Source of the DNA: JAWWPG01 sp963820035
GTDB lineage: Bacteria; Actinomycetota; Actinomycetes; Propionibacteriales; Nocardioidaceae
Direction: 5' to 3'
Assembly: GCA_963820035.1 (NCBI GenBank)
Contig: CAWFYK010000001.1
Span: 62,001 to 126,000 of the forward strand
Length of the DNA stretch: 64,000 nt
In this document: positions 42,697 to 51,120 of the stretch, in pieces
How positions within the stretch are numbered: position 1 is the first letter of the stretch
How the letters are laid out: each line of letters opens with the position of its first letter
Made by a program: the position numbers and the translations under genes
The notes under the pieces: model-generated
The model's database searches: none
The model's input: only the letters and a program-made list of their open reading frames with translations
Told to the model about the DNA's origin: nothing

Positions 42697-43239
42697 ATGT
42701 TCGAGACACCTGCCGAGCTCACCGAGCTTCAGTCGCTCCTCGACGCATCGCACGACGGGGCGACGGAGCACCTGCGCGGCATCATCAACGACCAACGCAC
42801 GTTGCGGGCGACCGAGGTGGCCGGGTTGATGTCGGGGATGCGAACCCTGAGCCTCGCGACGGTCACCGCCCGCGGCGAACCGCGGATCAGCGCCGTCGAC
42901 GGACACTTCCTGCATGCCTGCTGGGTGTTCAGCACGAGCCTCACCTCGGCCAAGGCCCGGCAGCTCCGCGCCCGGCCGGTGGTCAGCGCGTCGTACCTCG
43001 AGGGAGAGGAGCTCGCTGTCTTCACCCACGGAGCGGCGCACCGGATCGCGGAGGACGACACCACGTTCGCAGCGACGCTCGGCTACCTCACGGACTTCTA
43101 CGGGTCGTCCCCGCTGTCCTGGGGTGACACCGCGCTGTTTCGCATCACCCCGGCGTGGATGGTCGGCTACGCGTCGGACCGGGCCGCCCTGCTGGCCGCC
43201 CGCGGGGTGGCCGAGGAGTCCCGCGAGCGCCCGACCTGA
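42697..43239 (+). CDS. Pyridoxamine 5'-phosphate oxidase family (split-barrel flavin-binding) protein
   Basis: 180 residues from ATG. Split-barrel: LSLATVTARGEPRISAVDGH, then WVFSTSLTSAKARQLRARP and VVSASYLEGEELAVFTHGA, the FMN/F420-type pattern. Family function is often unknown; flavin or F420 redox enzymes are common. It is 12 bp behind the AraC-DinB gene, so the regulator may control it. Confidence 0.85.
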   Translation: MFETPAELTELQSLLDASHDGATEHLRGIINDQRTLRATEVAGLMSGMRTLSLATVTARGEPRISAVDGHFLHACWVFSTSLTSAKARQLRARPVVSASYLEGEELAVFTHGAAHRIAEDDTTFAATLGYLTDFYGSSPLSWGDTALFRITPAWMVGYASDRAALLAARGVAEESRERPT

Positions 43240-43283
43240 CATCATCGGTCGGCTGCACCGCACCGCGGGTATGGTCTGGTCTC

Positions 43284-46200
43284 GTGACCACCGACTCGTA
43301 TCTTCGCTATCCCCACATCGGCGGCGACACCGTCGTCTTCGTTGCCGAGAACGACATCTGGCTCGCGAGTCGGGACGGCGGGCGGGCGTACCGGGTCAGC
43401 GCCGACCATGCGCCGGCTCGTTCGCCCCGGCTGTCGCCGGACGCCAGCCAGGTCGCCTGGACCGCTGACCGGGACGGCGCCTTCGAGGTCTACGTCGCGC
43501 CGGCCGACGGTGGCGTGGCTACCCGGCTGACCAACTGGGGCCAGCAGCGGACGATGGTCCGTGGCTGGGTGTCGGACACGGAGATCCTGGTCGTGAGCAC
43601 GACCGGTCAAGGCGAGCGCCAACGCGCCTTCGCGCATGCCGTCCCCGTCGACGGATCTCCGAGCCGGCGGCTGCCCTACGGCTGGATCGACGACATCGCG
43701 GTCGGCCCCGACGGCGGGGTGCTGCTGTCGACGTCGACGACCGTGGAGCCCGCGTGGTGGAAGCACTACCGCGGCGGCACGGCCGCCCAGCTCTGGCTGG
43801 ACCTGACCGGGGAGGGTGAGTTCAGGCGGGTCTTCGCCGACCTGCCCTCCAGCCTGGTGAGCCCACTGTGGACGACCGGCGACGACGGCAAGCAGCGCCT
43901 CGGCTTCGTCTCCGACCACGAGGAGCGAGGGCAGGTCTACAGCGCGACCGTCGGCAAGCGGGCACCCAGCACGTCGCGGCTGGTTCGCCACACCGAGGGC
44001 GACTTCTATGCGCGACACGCGTCGACCGACGGTCGGTCCGTGGTCTACGTCGCCGGCGGGTCCCTGTATGTCCTCGACAGCCTCGACCCGGACGTCGAGG
44101 CCCGCGAGGTCGACGTCCGGATCGGCGGACCCCGCACGTCTCTGCAGCCCGCCAGGGTCAAGGCGGCGGGGCGGCTGGGCACGATCTCGCCTGATCGCAC
44201 CGGGCGAGGCTCCGTGGTCGAGACGCGCGGGACCGTGCACTGGGTCACGCACCGCGAGGGGCCCGCGCGAGCTCTCGCCGTCGGCTCCGACGTACGGCGG
44301 CGACTGCCGGTCGTGCTCGGCGACTCGAAGCGCGTCGCCTGGGTGACCGACGCCTTCGGCGACGATGCCATCGAGGTGGTGAGCACCGACGACGTTGACG
44401 CGGCGCCGGCCGTCCTGGTGCCGGCCGGCCGGCTCGGGAGGGTGCTGGAGCTGGTTGCCTCGCCCGACGGCAAGACGCTGGCGATCGCCAGCCATGACAA
44501 CACGGTGCGGGCGGTCAGCGTCCCCGACGGCCCGGTCGGCCGCGTCGCCCGGGTGCGGGTGGTCGACGAGTCCGAGGGCGGCGACATGCAGGGGCTGGCC
44601 TTCTCGCCTGACTCCCGATGGCTGGCCTGGTCCGCCCCTGGGGCAACGGAGCCGCTCCGGCACATCAAGATGGTCGAGCTCGCCGGCCGCGGGAAGCCCT
44701 TCGACGTCACGCCGTTGCGGTTCACCGACACCGAGCCCGTCTTCACCGCCGACGGGAAGCATCTCGCGTTCCTGTCGGTGCGCAGCCTCGACCCCGTCTA
44801 CGACAGCTTCGTGTTCGACCTGTCGTTCCCGAACGGGTGGCGACCGCACCTGGTGCCGCTGGCAGCCGACGTACCGTCGCCGTTCGATCCGCAGATCGGG
44901 GGCCGACCAGTCGGCGAGGCCTCGGCAGGTTCCGAGGTCGACGCGGCCGACGGTGGGTCGGCCGCGGCAACGGCCGAGGTGGACAAGGGCCGGCGGCCAC
45001 CGCAGTCGGAGAAGCCGGAGCCGACCCGGGTCGACGTCGAGGGCCTCGACCAGCGGCTGGTGCCGGTGCCGGTGCCGGCCGGACACTACGAGCAGCTCCG
45101 AGCGGTGAAGGGCGGGTTGGTCTGGCTGAAGCGGCCGCTTCAGGGCATGCTCGGCGACGACCGCGCCAGGCTCGGGGACGAGCCCGAACGCCCGGCCGTG
45201 GAGCGCGTCGACCTGACGAGCGGGAAGACGGAGGAGCTGGCCGAGTCGGCGGACCGTGTCGAGGTGAGCGGCGACGGGTCCCGGCTCATCCTTGTCGACA
45301 AGGGCGAGGTCAGGGTCGTCCCGGCCGGTCGCAAGGTCGAGAAAGACGATGCGGAGAGCGTCGCGGTCGACCTCGACCGCGTGCGCGTCGAGGTGCAGCC
45401 GCGTGCCGAATGGCGGCAGATGTTCGGCGAGGCCTGGCGGCTGATGCGTGACCACTACTGGCGGGCCGACATGCGCGGCCTCGACTGGGACGCTGCCGCT
45501 GCCCGCTACCAGCCCCTGCTGGACCGGCTCGGGTCTCACGACGACCTGGTGGATCTCATCTGGGAGCTCAACGGAGAGCTCGGCACGTCGCATGCCTATG
45601 TGATGCCTGCGCCGGCAGGCGCGGACGCCGCCCGCCGACAAGGGCTGCTGGGGGCCGATCTGGCGTTCGTCGACGGCTCGTGGCGGATCGTCCGGGTCGT
45701 GCCGGGAGAGTCCTCCGAGCCTCGCGCCCGGTCGCCGCTGACGGCACCGGGAGTGGCGGCGCGCGTGGGCGACGCGATCGTCGAGGTCGACGGTCGGGCC
45801 ACCGGCAGGTCGGTCAGTCCCGGTTCGCTCCTGGTGGGTACGGCGGGCAAGCCGGTCGAGCTCGCGCTGGCGCCCCGCGATGGCGGGCCGCCGCGCCGGG
45901 TGGTCGTCGTCCCTCTCGACGACGAGATGCCGTTGCGCTACCAGGACTGGGTCAACGGCCGGCGCGAGCATGTCCACGCCGAGACCGACGGCCGCGTCGG
46001 CTATGTCCACGTGCCCGACATGGTGTCGGGCGGCTGGGCTCAGCTGCACCGGGACCTGCGGACGGAGGTCGGCCGGGAGGCGCTCATCGTCGACGTGCGG
46101 GGCAACCGAGGCGGCCACACGTCGCAGCTGGTGCTCGAGAAGCTGGCCCGCAAGATCATCGGGTGGGACCTCTCACGCGGCTACCAGCCGGAGTCCTATC

Positions 46201-46583
46201 CGGGCGACGCGCGCCGTGGACCGATGGTGACGGTGACCGACTCGTTCGCGGGTAGCGATGGTGACATCATCACCGCCGCCATCAGATCGCTCGAGCTGGG
46301 TCCCGTCATCGGGACCCGGACCTGGGGCGGGGTCATCGGCATCGACGGTCGCTACACGCTGGTGGACGGCACCTCGGTGACGCAGCCGCGCTTCTCGTTC
46401 TGGTTCGAGAAGTTCGGCTGGGGCGTCGAGAACTACGGTGTCGACCCCGACATCGAGGTGGTGGCCGCCCCGCACGATCGGGTCACTGACCACGACGTGC
46501 AGCTCGACTACGCCTTGACACTCGTGCAGCAGCTGCTCACCAAGACCCCGGCGAAACAGCCGCCAGCCCTCCCCCCGCTCTGA
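43284..46583 (+). CDS. Tricorn protease homolog (S41 family peptidase)
   Basis: 1099 residues from GTG. Large self-compartmentalising type peptidase that degrades peptides coming from the proteasome or ATP proteases. An N-terminal beta-propeller (DTVVFVAENDIWLASRDGG and later S-P-D repeats, SPDGKTLAIASHDN) is followed by a second propeller, a linker rich in charged residues, a tricorn core domain and a PDZ domain (APGVAARVGDAIVEVDGRAT). The S41 domain has VRGNRGGHTSQLVLEKLARK, the catalytic Ser in VTDSFAGSDGDIITAAI, and GTRTWGGVIGI. Length and order match Tricorn (1071 residues in Thermoplasma). Confidence 0.94.
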   Translation: MTTDSYLRYPHIGGDTVVFVAENDIWLASRDGGRAYRVSADHAPARSPRLSPDASQVAWTADRDGAFEVYVAPADGGVATRLTNWGQQRTMVRGWVSDTEILVVSTTGQGERQRAFAHAVPVDGSPSRRLPYGWIDDIAVGPDGGVLLSTSTTVEPAWWKHYRGGTAAQLWLDLTGEGEFRRVFADLPSSLVSPLWTTGDDGKQRLGFVSDHEERGQVYSATVGKRAPSTSRLVRHTEGDFYARHASTDGRSVVYVAGGSLYVLDSLDPDVEAREVDVRIGGPRTSLQPARVKAAGRLGTISPDRTGRGSVVETRGTVHWVTHREGPARALAVGSDVRRRLPVVLGDSKRVAWVTDAFGDDAIEVVSTDDVDAAPAVLVPAGRLGRVLELVASPDGKTLAIASHDNTVRAVSVPDGPVGRVARVRVVDESEGGDMQGLAFSPDSRWLAWSAPGATEPLRHIKMVELAGRGKPFDVTPLRFTDTEPVFTADGKHLAFLSVRSLDPVYDSFVFDLSFPNGWRPHLVPLAADVPSPFDPQIGGRPVGEASAGSEVDAADGGSAAATAEVDKGRRPPQSEKPEPTRVDVEGLDQRLVPVPVPAGHYEQLRAVKGGLVWLKRPLQGMLGDDRARLGDEPERPAVERVDLTSGKTEELAESADRVEVSGDGSRLILVDKGEVRVVPAGRKVEKDDAESVAVDLDRVRVEVQPRAEWRQMFGEAWRLMRDHYWRADMRGLDWDAAAARYQPLLDRLGSHDDLVDLIWELNGELGTSHAYVMPAPAGADAARRQGLLGADLAFVDGSWRIVRVVPGESSEPRARSPLTAPGVAARVGDAIVEVDGRATGRSVSPGSLLVGTAGKPVELALAPRDGGPPRRVVVVPLDDEMPLRYQDWVNGRREHVHAETDGRVGYVHVPDMVSGGWAQLHRDLRTEVGREALIVDVRGNRGGHTSQLVLEKLARKIIGWDLSRGYQPESYPGDARRGPMVTVTDSFAGSDGDIITAAIRSLELGPVIGTRTWGGVIGIDGRYTLVDGTSVTQPRFSFWFEKFGWGVENYGVDPDIEVVAAPHDRVTDHDVQLDYALTLVQQLLTKTPAKQPPALPPL

Positions 46584-46651
46584 CTCGGGCCTGACTCGGC
46601 TCGGGCTCGGGCCAGGCTCCTCGTCGAACCGAGACTCTCGCCGGCCCGCGG

Positions 46652-47788
46652 TCAGCCGGCGCTGGACGGGGCCGGCTTGGGTCCGGTGCTGCGGATCGAC
46701 CCGAGCTTGTTGATCAGGTCGAACCAGAAGTGCGCGCCGGGGATCAACGCGAAGATGGTGATCAGCCAGCCGAGGATCAGGGTGACCGCGAGGGGATAGC
46801 CATGGGTGTCGGTGACGCCGGGTGGGGTGGTGAAGCCGTGTCGCTGCCAGAAGCTGCATCGCGGCGTCACCGACAGGACGGACGCGTAGGCGGGTGAGGT
46901 GACCGGGCCGGTGATGCCTGCAGCGGACGCGACTGTCGGGGTCGTGACGGTTCGGCAGTCCGCCACCTCCGACCAACCGAGGGTGAGCCCGGGCACCAGG
47001 CTCTGCACCTGCTTGCGGGCATCGTCGATGCAGCTGCTTTGGTCGGGTCCGGTGCAGGTCGCGCCGGCGATCGCCTTGGAGACCACGACCCGGCTCAGGG
47101 CCTGTTCGGTGTAAAGGCTCTCCGCGAACGTGAACAGCTGGACGTTCAGTCCGATCACGATCACGGCTCCCACGAGAGCGGTGATCCCACGCGTGTAGCG
47201 CTTGTACCAGCCGGACACCCGGTCCATGTGGTCGTCGTACCAAGCCTCGATGTTGGCGCGGAACTTGTCGATGTCGCCCAGCGAAGCCCGGGCGAGCTGG
47301 ACGAGCTGTTCGTCGAGCAAGCTCGGCTCGGGGGTGCCGGCCATCCTGCGCTCGAGGCTCTCGGTGACGTCGTGCATGCTCGGTTTGCCGCGAAAGATGT
47401 GCCGGCGGTCCCCTTCCGCCTGAGCAGGGAGCAGCAGGTCGAAGACCGCGGTCGCGAAGGCCGCCGCGGAGATGTAGGACGGCAGAGCCCGCTTGGCCTT
47501 CCGGTGACCGCCGGACACCGGACTGTTGACCGCGTCGAGCTCGGCCGACTCGATCGGCTTCCTCGTGCCCTGGTTGGCCAGCACCGGCGTGGAGAAGAGT
47601 GCGCTGAGCTGGGTGCCGTCGCCGTCAGCGTCGCCGTCGACCAGGGCGCGCAGCCCCCGGATCAGGAAGACCCCGCGCAGGCCCAGGATCCGGGAGATCG
47701 CCTCGGTGACCGCGGCGGCCATCGTGGCCAAGATGGCGAAGACGAAGAAGAGCCCGATCCCCAGGTCGATGATGGGTGAGCTGAGCAT
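46652..47788 (-). CDS. Conserved membrane protein of unknown function
   Basis: 378 residues from ATG (MLSSPIIDLGIGLFF); a start at 47809 is possible. Helices: LGIGLFFVFAILATMAAAVT near the N-terminus, GITALVGAVIVIGLNVQLF in the middle, and AVTLILGWLITIFALIPGAHFW near the C-terminus. A soluble part (about 30-200) contains helical HDVTESLERRM. Cys pairs (CTGPDQSSCID, ADCRTV, RCSFW) sit in a segment likely outside the cell. I know of similar proteins in many bacteria, without function. Confidence 0.75.
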   Translation of the reverse strand: MLSSPIIDLGIGLFFVFAILATMAAAVTEAISRILGLRGVFLIRGLRALVDGDADGDGTQLSALFSTPVLANQGTRKPIESAELDAVNSPVSGGHRKAKRALPSYISAAAFATAVFDLLLPAQAEGDRRHIFRGKPSMHDVTESLERRMAGTPEPSLLDEQLVQLARASLGDIDKFRANIEAWYDDHMDRVSGWYKRYTRGITALVGAVIVIGLNVQLFTFAESLYTEQALSRVVVSKAIAGATCTGPDQSSCIDDARKQVQSLVPGLTLGWSEVADCRTVTTPTVASAAGITGPVTSPAYASVLSVTPRCSFWQRHGFTTPPGVTDTHGYPLAVTLILGWLITIFALIPGAHFWFDLINKLGSIRSTGPKPAPSSAG

Positions 47789-48064
47789 GCGCGCCCCCTG
47801 GGTCGACATCGAGCCGGGTGCGCAGCTGTGGCTCCGCTGCACGAGCGTGGCTTGGGCAGCCCGATCTCGGCAGACGGTTGGCACTGAACCTAACGGCGGC
47901 TCAAACCGAGGTCAAGGCCCCGGCCGGCCCGCTCCGGGTGCCTCGTTCGCGCAGTGCGCACAGCGCTCGGCAGATGCTGGTGATGCTCGTCGAGATGTCC
48001 GGCGAACGGTCGCTCCGGTGGCCCGACCGGTCCCGGCTCCGCGGCGTCACCTTTCACAGCGCGC

Positions 48065-48103
48065 ATGCCACCGGCGGCATGATATGCCGCGGGTGACATA
48101 TCG
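48065..48103. promoter_or_regulatory. Dyad motif shared with 15708-15746
   Basis: ATGCCACCGGCGGCAT (stem CATGCC/GGCATG with the preceding C), then GATATGCC and TGACAT after four bases. 28 of 39 positions match the motif upstream of the XRE-type regulator. The downstream region has no intact gene on this strand. Function unknown. Confidence 0.4.
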
Positions 48104-48239
48104 AGACGCAGCGCAGCGCGCCCGCGGCAAGCCGCCGAGGAAGACCCGCCGGCCGATATCGGTGACGCCCCTTCCGGTCAGGGTGTGACTCGCCGGTCAG
48201 GGTGCGACTCGGGTGACCGGCGGACCCGTCGCCGAGGAG

Positions 48240-48385
48240 GCGCGTCCTAACTGCCCTTTCAGGCCCCTGACGGCCTCCGAGCAGCCAGTCGGCGGCCGCC
48301 TCGGGTACGACGGCCGGGACTCGGCATAGATCGTCGCGGCCTCGTCGAACCTGTCCTGGAGGGAGCCGCGGAGCCCAGCGTCCAT
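48240..48385 (-). pseudogene. Class I SAM-dependent methyltransferase remnant
   Basis: The minus strand reads LQDRFDEAATIYAESRPSYP, the typical N-terminal FDEAAxxYxxxRPxYP of small SAM methyltransferases. It then breaks: the next frame continues PEAAADWLLGG, the expected following helix (YP-x-x-x-x-D-W-L-L). After about 15 more residues the similarity ends, and the SAM-binding motif is missing. A frameshift plus truncation therefore left only the first 50 or so codons. End points are approximate. Confidence 0.6.
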
Positions 48386-48400
48386 CGCGAGCGCCTGGGG

Positions 48401-49672
48401 TCATCCGCCGAGGGCGTCCCGCACCGGCACGAGCTTGGCGGCCGTCTCGGCCAGCTCGGACGCCGGGTCGGAGTCGGCGACGATGCCGCAGCCGGCGAAG
48501 AGCCGCACCCGCGCGCCGTCGTAGGTGGCGGACCGCAAGGCGATCCCCCACTCGCCGTCGCCGTCGGCGTCGATCCACCCGACCGGTCCGGCCCAGCGGC
48601 CGCGGTCGAGCCGCTCGATCTCGCCGATCAGCCGGACGGCATCAGACGTCGGGGTGCCGCCGACCGCCGCGCTGGGGTGGAGTGCGGCCGCGAGGGCCAG
48701 CGAGCTCGCGTCGTCGCCGAGGACTCCGGTCACGTCCGTGGCCAGGTGCATGAGGTTGGGCAGGTGCAGCACGAAGGGCGACTCGGGCACGTTCATGCTC
48801 GTGCAGTGCGGGGCGAGAGCCTCCGCGACGGAGCGCACCGCGAACTCGTGCTCCTCGAGGTCCTTCGACGACCGGGCCAGCGCGGCGGCCAGCCCGAGGT
48901 CGTGGGCGTCGTCGCCGGTACGCCGGATGGTCCCGGCCAGCACCCGGCTCGCGACCAGCCCGCTCTCGAGCCGGACGAGCATCTCGGGAGTGGACCCGAA
49001 GAGTCCGTCGACGTGGAACGTCCAGCAGGCTGGGTAACCCTCGACCAAGCGGGCCAGCGGGGTCCGCACGTCGAGCGGGGCGGCCAGATCGGCGACCAGG
49101 TCGCGCGCCAGCACGACCTTGTCGAGCTGGCCGGCCTTGATCCGCGAGACCGCCTCGGCCACCACGAGCTCCCACTCCGCGCCGCTCATGGAGCCGTCGC
49201 TGAAGACGGCACCGTGGGGCACGGCGGGGGGAGCGGAAGGGACGATCCGCGGCGGCGGCGACACCCGGCCGCGACCGATCGTGGTCACCCAGACGGTGCT
49301 GCCTCGTCGGCCGACGACGACCTCTGGCACGACGAGCACCGACGAACCGGGCTCGTCGGAGTAGGCGAACGACCCGAACGCCACCAGCCCGCTGCCGGGG
49401 ACCTGCGCCTCATCGCGTACGACGCCGTGCGCGGAGAGCTCGGCCCACCAGGCGTCGGCATCGGCGAAGCGGTCGGGACCGACGGCCTCGAAGCGCGCCA
49501 CCTCGCCCCAGCCCACGATCCCGTCACCGCGGTGCACCCAGGAGAGCGAGCCCTTCGGGGGAAGCAGGGCGACCAGGTCGCCCGGGTCGTCGATCAGCAC
49601 GGACCGCGCTACCAGCGGACTGTGGGCCGCGCGGCCGGACTCGGAGCCCGCGCTGCTCGGGGAGGACGTCAC
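48401..49672 (-). CDS. menF: Isochorismate synthase
   Basis: Chorismate to isochorismate, feeding MenD. 423 residues from GTG (VTSSPSSAGSESGRAAHSPL). Chorismate-binding domain in the C-terminal half: Lys in IKAGQLDKVVLARDL, FGSTPEMLVRLESG, AGTIRRTG, the Mg ligand Glu in DLEEHEFAVRSV, LHPSAAVGGTPT and WIDADGDGEWGIALRSA. A few earlier in-frame starts exist but reach into the ubiE promoter. It is divergent from ubiE/menG, which belongs to the same pathway. Confidence 0.93.
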   Translation of the reverse strand: MTSSPSSAGSESGRAAHSPLVARSVLIDDPGDLVALLPPKGSLSWVHRGDGIVGWGEVARFEAVGPDRFADADAWWAELSAHGVVRDEAQVPGSGLVAFGSFAYSDEPGSSVLVVPEVVVGRRGSTVWVTTIGRGRVSPPPRIVPSAPPAVPHGAVFSDGSMSGAEWELVVAEAVSRIKAGQLDKVVLARDLVADLAAPLDVRTPLARLVEGYPACWTFHVDGLFGSTPEMLVRLESGLVASRVLAGTIRRTGDDAHDLGLAAALARSSKDLEEHEFAVRSVAEALAPHCTSMNVPESPFVLHLPNLMHLATDVTGVLGDDASSLALAAALHPSAAVGGTPTSDAVRLIGEIERLDRGRWAGPVGWIDADGDGEWGIALRSATYDGARVRLFAGCGIVADSDPASELAETAAKLVPVRDALGG

Positions 49673-49766
49673 GGTTGCCCAGCGTAGCCCGCCGTGCGAG
49701 GTGAGCAGACGCGACCGGCGGAACCACCGTGCCAGGGTGAACAGGTGCGGGTGGAAGGATGACCGG

Positions 49767-50456
49767 ATGAGCCGCGCGAGCCTGGCGAAGAAGCCCCATG
49801 AGGTGGCGGCCATGTTCGACGACGTCGCCGAACGCTACGACCTCACCAACGATGTGCTCTCGCTCGGGCAGGACCGGCGCTGGCGTCGAGCCGTCCTCGT
49901 CGCCGTCGCCCCCGCCCCGGGCCAGCTGATCCTGGACCTGGCTGCCGGGACCGGCACGAGCAGTGCGCCGTTCACGATGGCCGGCGCGACAACCGTGCCG
50001 TGCGACTTCTCGGTCGGGATGCTCCGGGTAGGCAAGCGGGAGCGTCCGCTGCTGCCCTTCGTGGCCGGTGATGCGATGCGACTCCCGTTCGCCGACGAGA
50101 CGTTCGACGCGGTGACCATCGCCTTCGGGCTGCGCAACGTGGCCGACCCCGAGACCGCTCTCACCGAGCTGCGCCGGGTGACGAGGCCGGGTGGCCGGCT
50201 GGTCGTCTGCGAGTTCAGCAAACCGACCTACGGCCCGTTCCGCCGGGTCTACGACGAGTACCTCATGAAGGCCCTGCCGACGGTCGCCACCGCGGTGAGT
50301 TCGGACCCGGAGTCCTACGTCTATCTGGCGGAGTCGATCAAAGCCTGGCCGGACCAGCAGGAGCTGGCCCACATCATCGGCGGGTGCGGCTGGCGCCGGG
50401 TGCAGATCCGGAACCTCAGCGGCGGCATCGTGGCGCTGCACCGCGGCTGGCGGTGA
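49767..50456 (+). CDS. menG: Demethylmenaquinone methyltransferase (MenG/UbiE)
   Basis: Last methylation of menaquinone. 229 residues from ATG. The UbiE signature is present: VAAMFDDVAERYDLTNDVLS, the SAM motif ILDLAAGTGTSSAPF, DAVTIAFGLRNVADPETAL, LVVCEFSKPTYGPFRRVYDE and SDPESYVYLAESIKAWPDQQ. Divergent from menF. The menF-menG pair lies about 9-10 kb from menDCE, so the menaquinone genes form two nearby groups. Confidence 0.95.
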   Translation: MSRASLAKKPHEVAAMFDDVAERYDLTNDVLSLGQDRRWRRAVLVAVAPAPGQLILDLAAGTGTSSAPFTMAGATTVPCDFSVGMLRVGKRERPLLPFVAGDAMRLPFADETFDAVTIAFGLRNVADPETALTELRRVTRPGGRLVVCEFSKPTYGPFRRVYDEYLMKALPTVATAVSSDPESYVYLAESIKAWPDQQELAHIIGGCGWRRVQIRNLSGGIVALHRGWR

Positions 50457-50510
50457 CGACCGACTGCGCCTTCCAGACGACTGGTGTGACGCACTCCCGA
50501 AAGGACAGAC

Positions 50511-50945
50511 ATGACAGCAGACGACCGGCTGGCCGCGTTCGCGGCCTCCCGCCACCTGGCGGTGCTCACGACGCTGAAGCGGGACGGCCGACCTCAGCTC
50601 TCGGCGGTCAACTACACGTTCGACCCGGCCACCCGGGCCGCACGGGTCTCGGTGACCGACGACCGGGCCAAGACCCGCAACGCGCGCCGCGACCCGCGGG
50701 TGTCGATGTTCGTCTCGAGCGAGGACGGCTGGTCCTATGCCGTGCTCGAGGGCGACGCCGAGCTGTCGGCGGTGGCCAAGGATCCTCACGACGACGCGGT
50801 CGAGGCGCTGATCGACCTCTACCGGGCGGTCCGCGGCGCGGACCATCCGGACTGGGACGACTACCGGCGCGCGATGGTCGACGACAAACGCCTGGTGCTC
50901 ACGTTGCACGTCACCCGGATCTACGGCGCTCCACCGAGCGCCTGA
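50511..50945 (+). CDS. PPOX-class F420-dependent oxidoreductase-like protein
   Basis: 144 residues from ATG. Split-barrel flavin/F420-binding fold: HLAVLTTLKRDGRPQLSAVN, ARVSVTDDRAKTRNARRDPR, VSMFVSSEDGW, and the C-terminal LVLTLHVTRIYG. This is the actinobacterial F420H2-dependent or biliverdin reductase-like group; substrate unknown. It has an A-G-rich ribosome site (GAAAGGA) and sits 54 bp behind menG. Confidence 0.88.
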   Translation: MTADDRLAAFAASRHLAVLTTLKRDGRPQLSAVNYTFDPATRAARVSVTDDRAKTRNARRDPRVSMFVSSEDGWSYAVLEGDAELSAVAKDPHDDAVEALIDLYRAVRGADHPDWDDYRRAMVDDKRLVLTLHVTRIYGAPPSA

Positions 50946-51032
50946 CGTCGGCGCGAGCCACCCGGGAACCCCACGAGAAAGCCGGGTCGTCCACCCTGGC
51001 ACCGCGGGGGTGCACCCCACTGGGCCACGGCC

Positions 51033-51072
51033 TAGACTGAAAGCCGTCCGGACGCTCGTGAAGATTTTCACG
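51033..51072 (+). promoter_or_regulatory. Rex operator and possible promoter of the reductase-nuo operon
   Basis: CGTGAAGATTTTCACG at 51057-51072 is a perfect dyad GTGAA-N4-TTCAC, the core of the known Rex operator TTGTGAANNNNTTCACAA. It lies 48 bp before the geranylgeranyl reductase start. A -10-like TAGACT is at 51033-51038, so the site would fall around or just after the transcription start. As rex is in the same window and Rex controls nuo genes in Streptomyces (family knowledge), NADH-responsive control of this operon is likely. Confidence 0.7.
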
Positions 51073-51120
51073 TAACCCGTCCACCGGCAGCACAGCACCA
51101 ACGAGAAGGGGACTCTCGAC

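Larger units (their letters stand above)
47789..48400. other. Large intergenic region with gene remnants
   Basis: 612 bp between two minus-strand genes. It holds a dyad motif (48065-48103), a methyltransferase remnant (about 48240-48385), and a short direct repeat of CCGGTCAGGGTG at 48175-48186 and 48195-48206. A 31-codon frame from GTG at 48094 (VTYRDAAQRARGKPPRKTRR) has no family resemblance. It reads as an old gene graveyard. Confidence 0.6.

Noticed and set aside
48094..48189. Small basic peptide gene (31 codons) after the second dyad motif
   Set aside because: No ribosome site, no recognisable family, and it lies in a decayed region; chance open frame is likelier.
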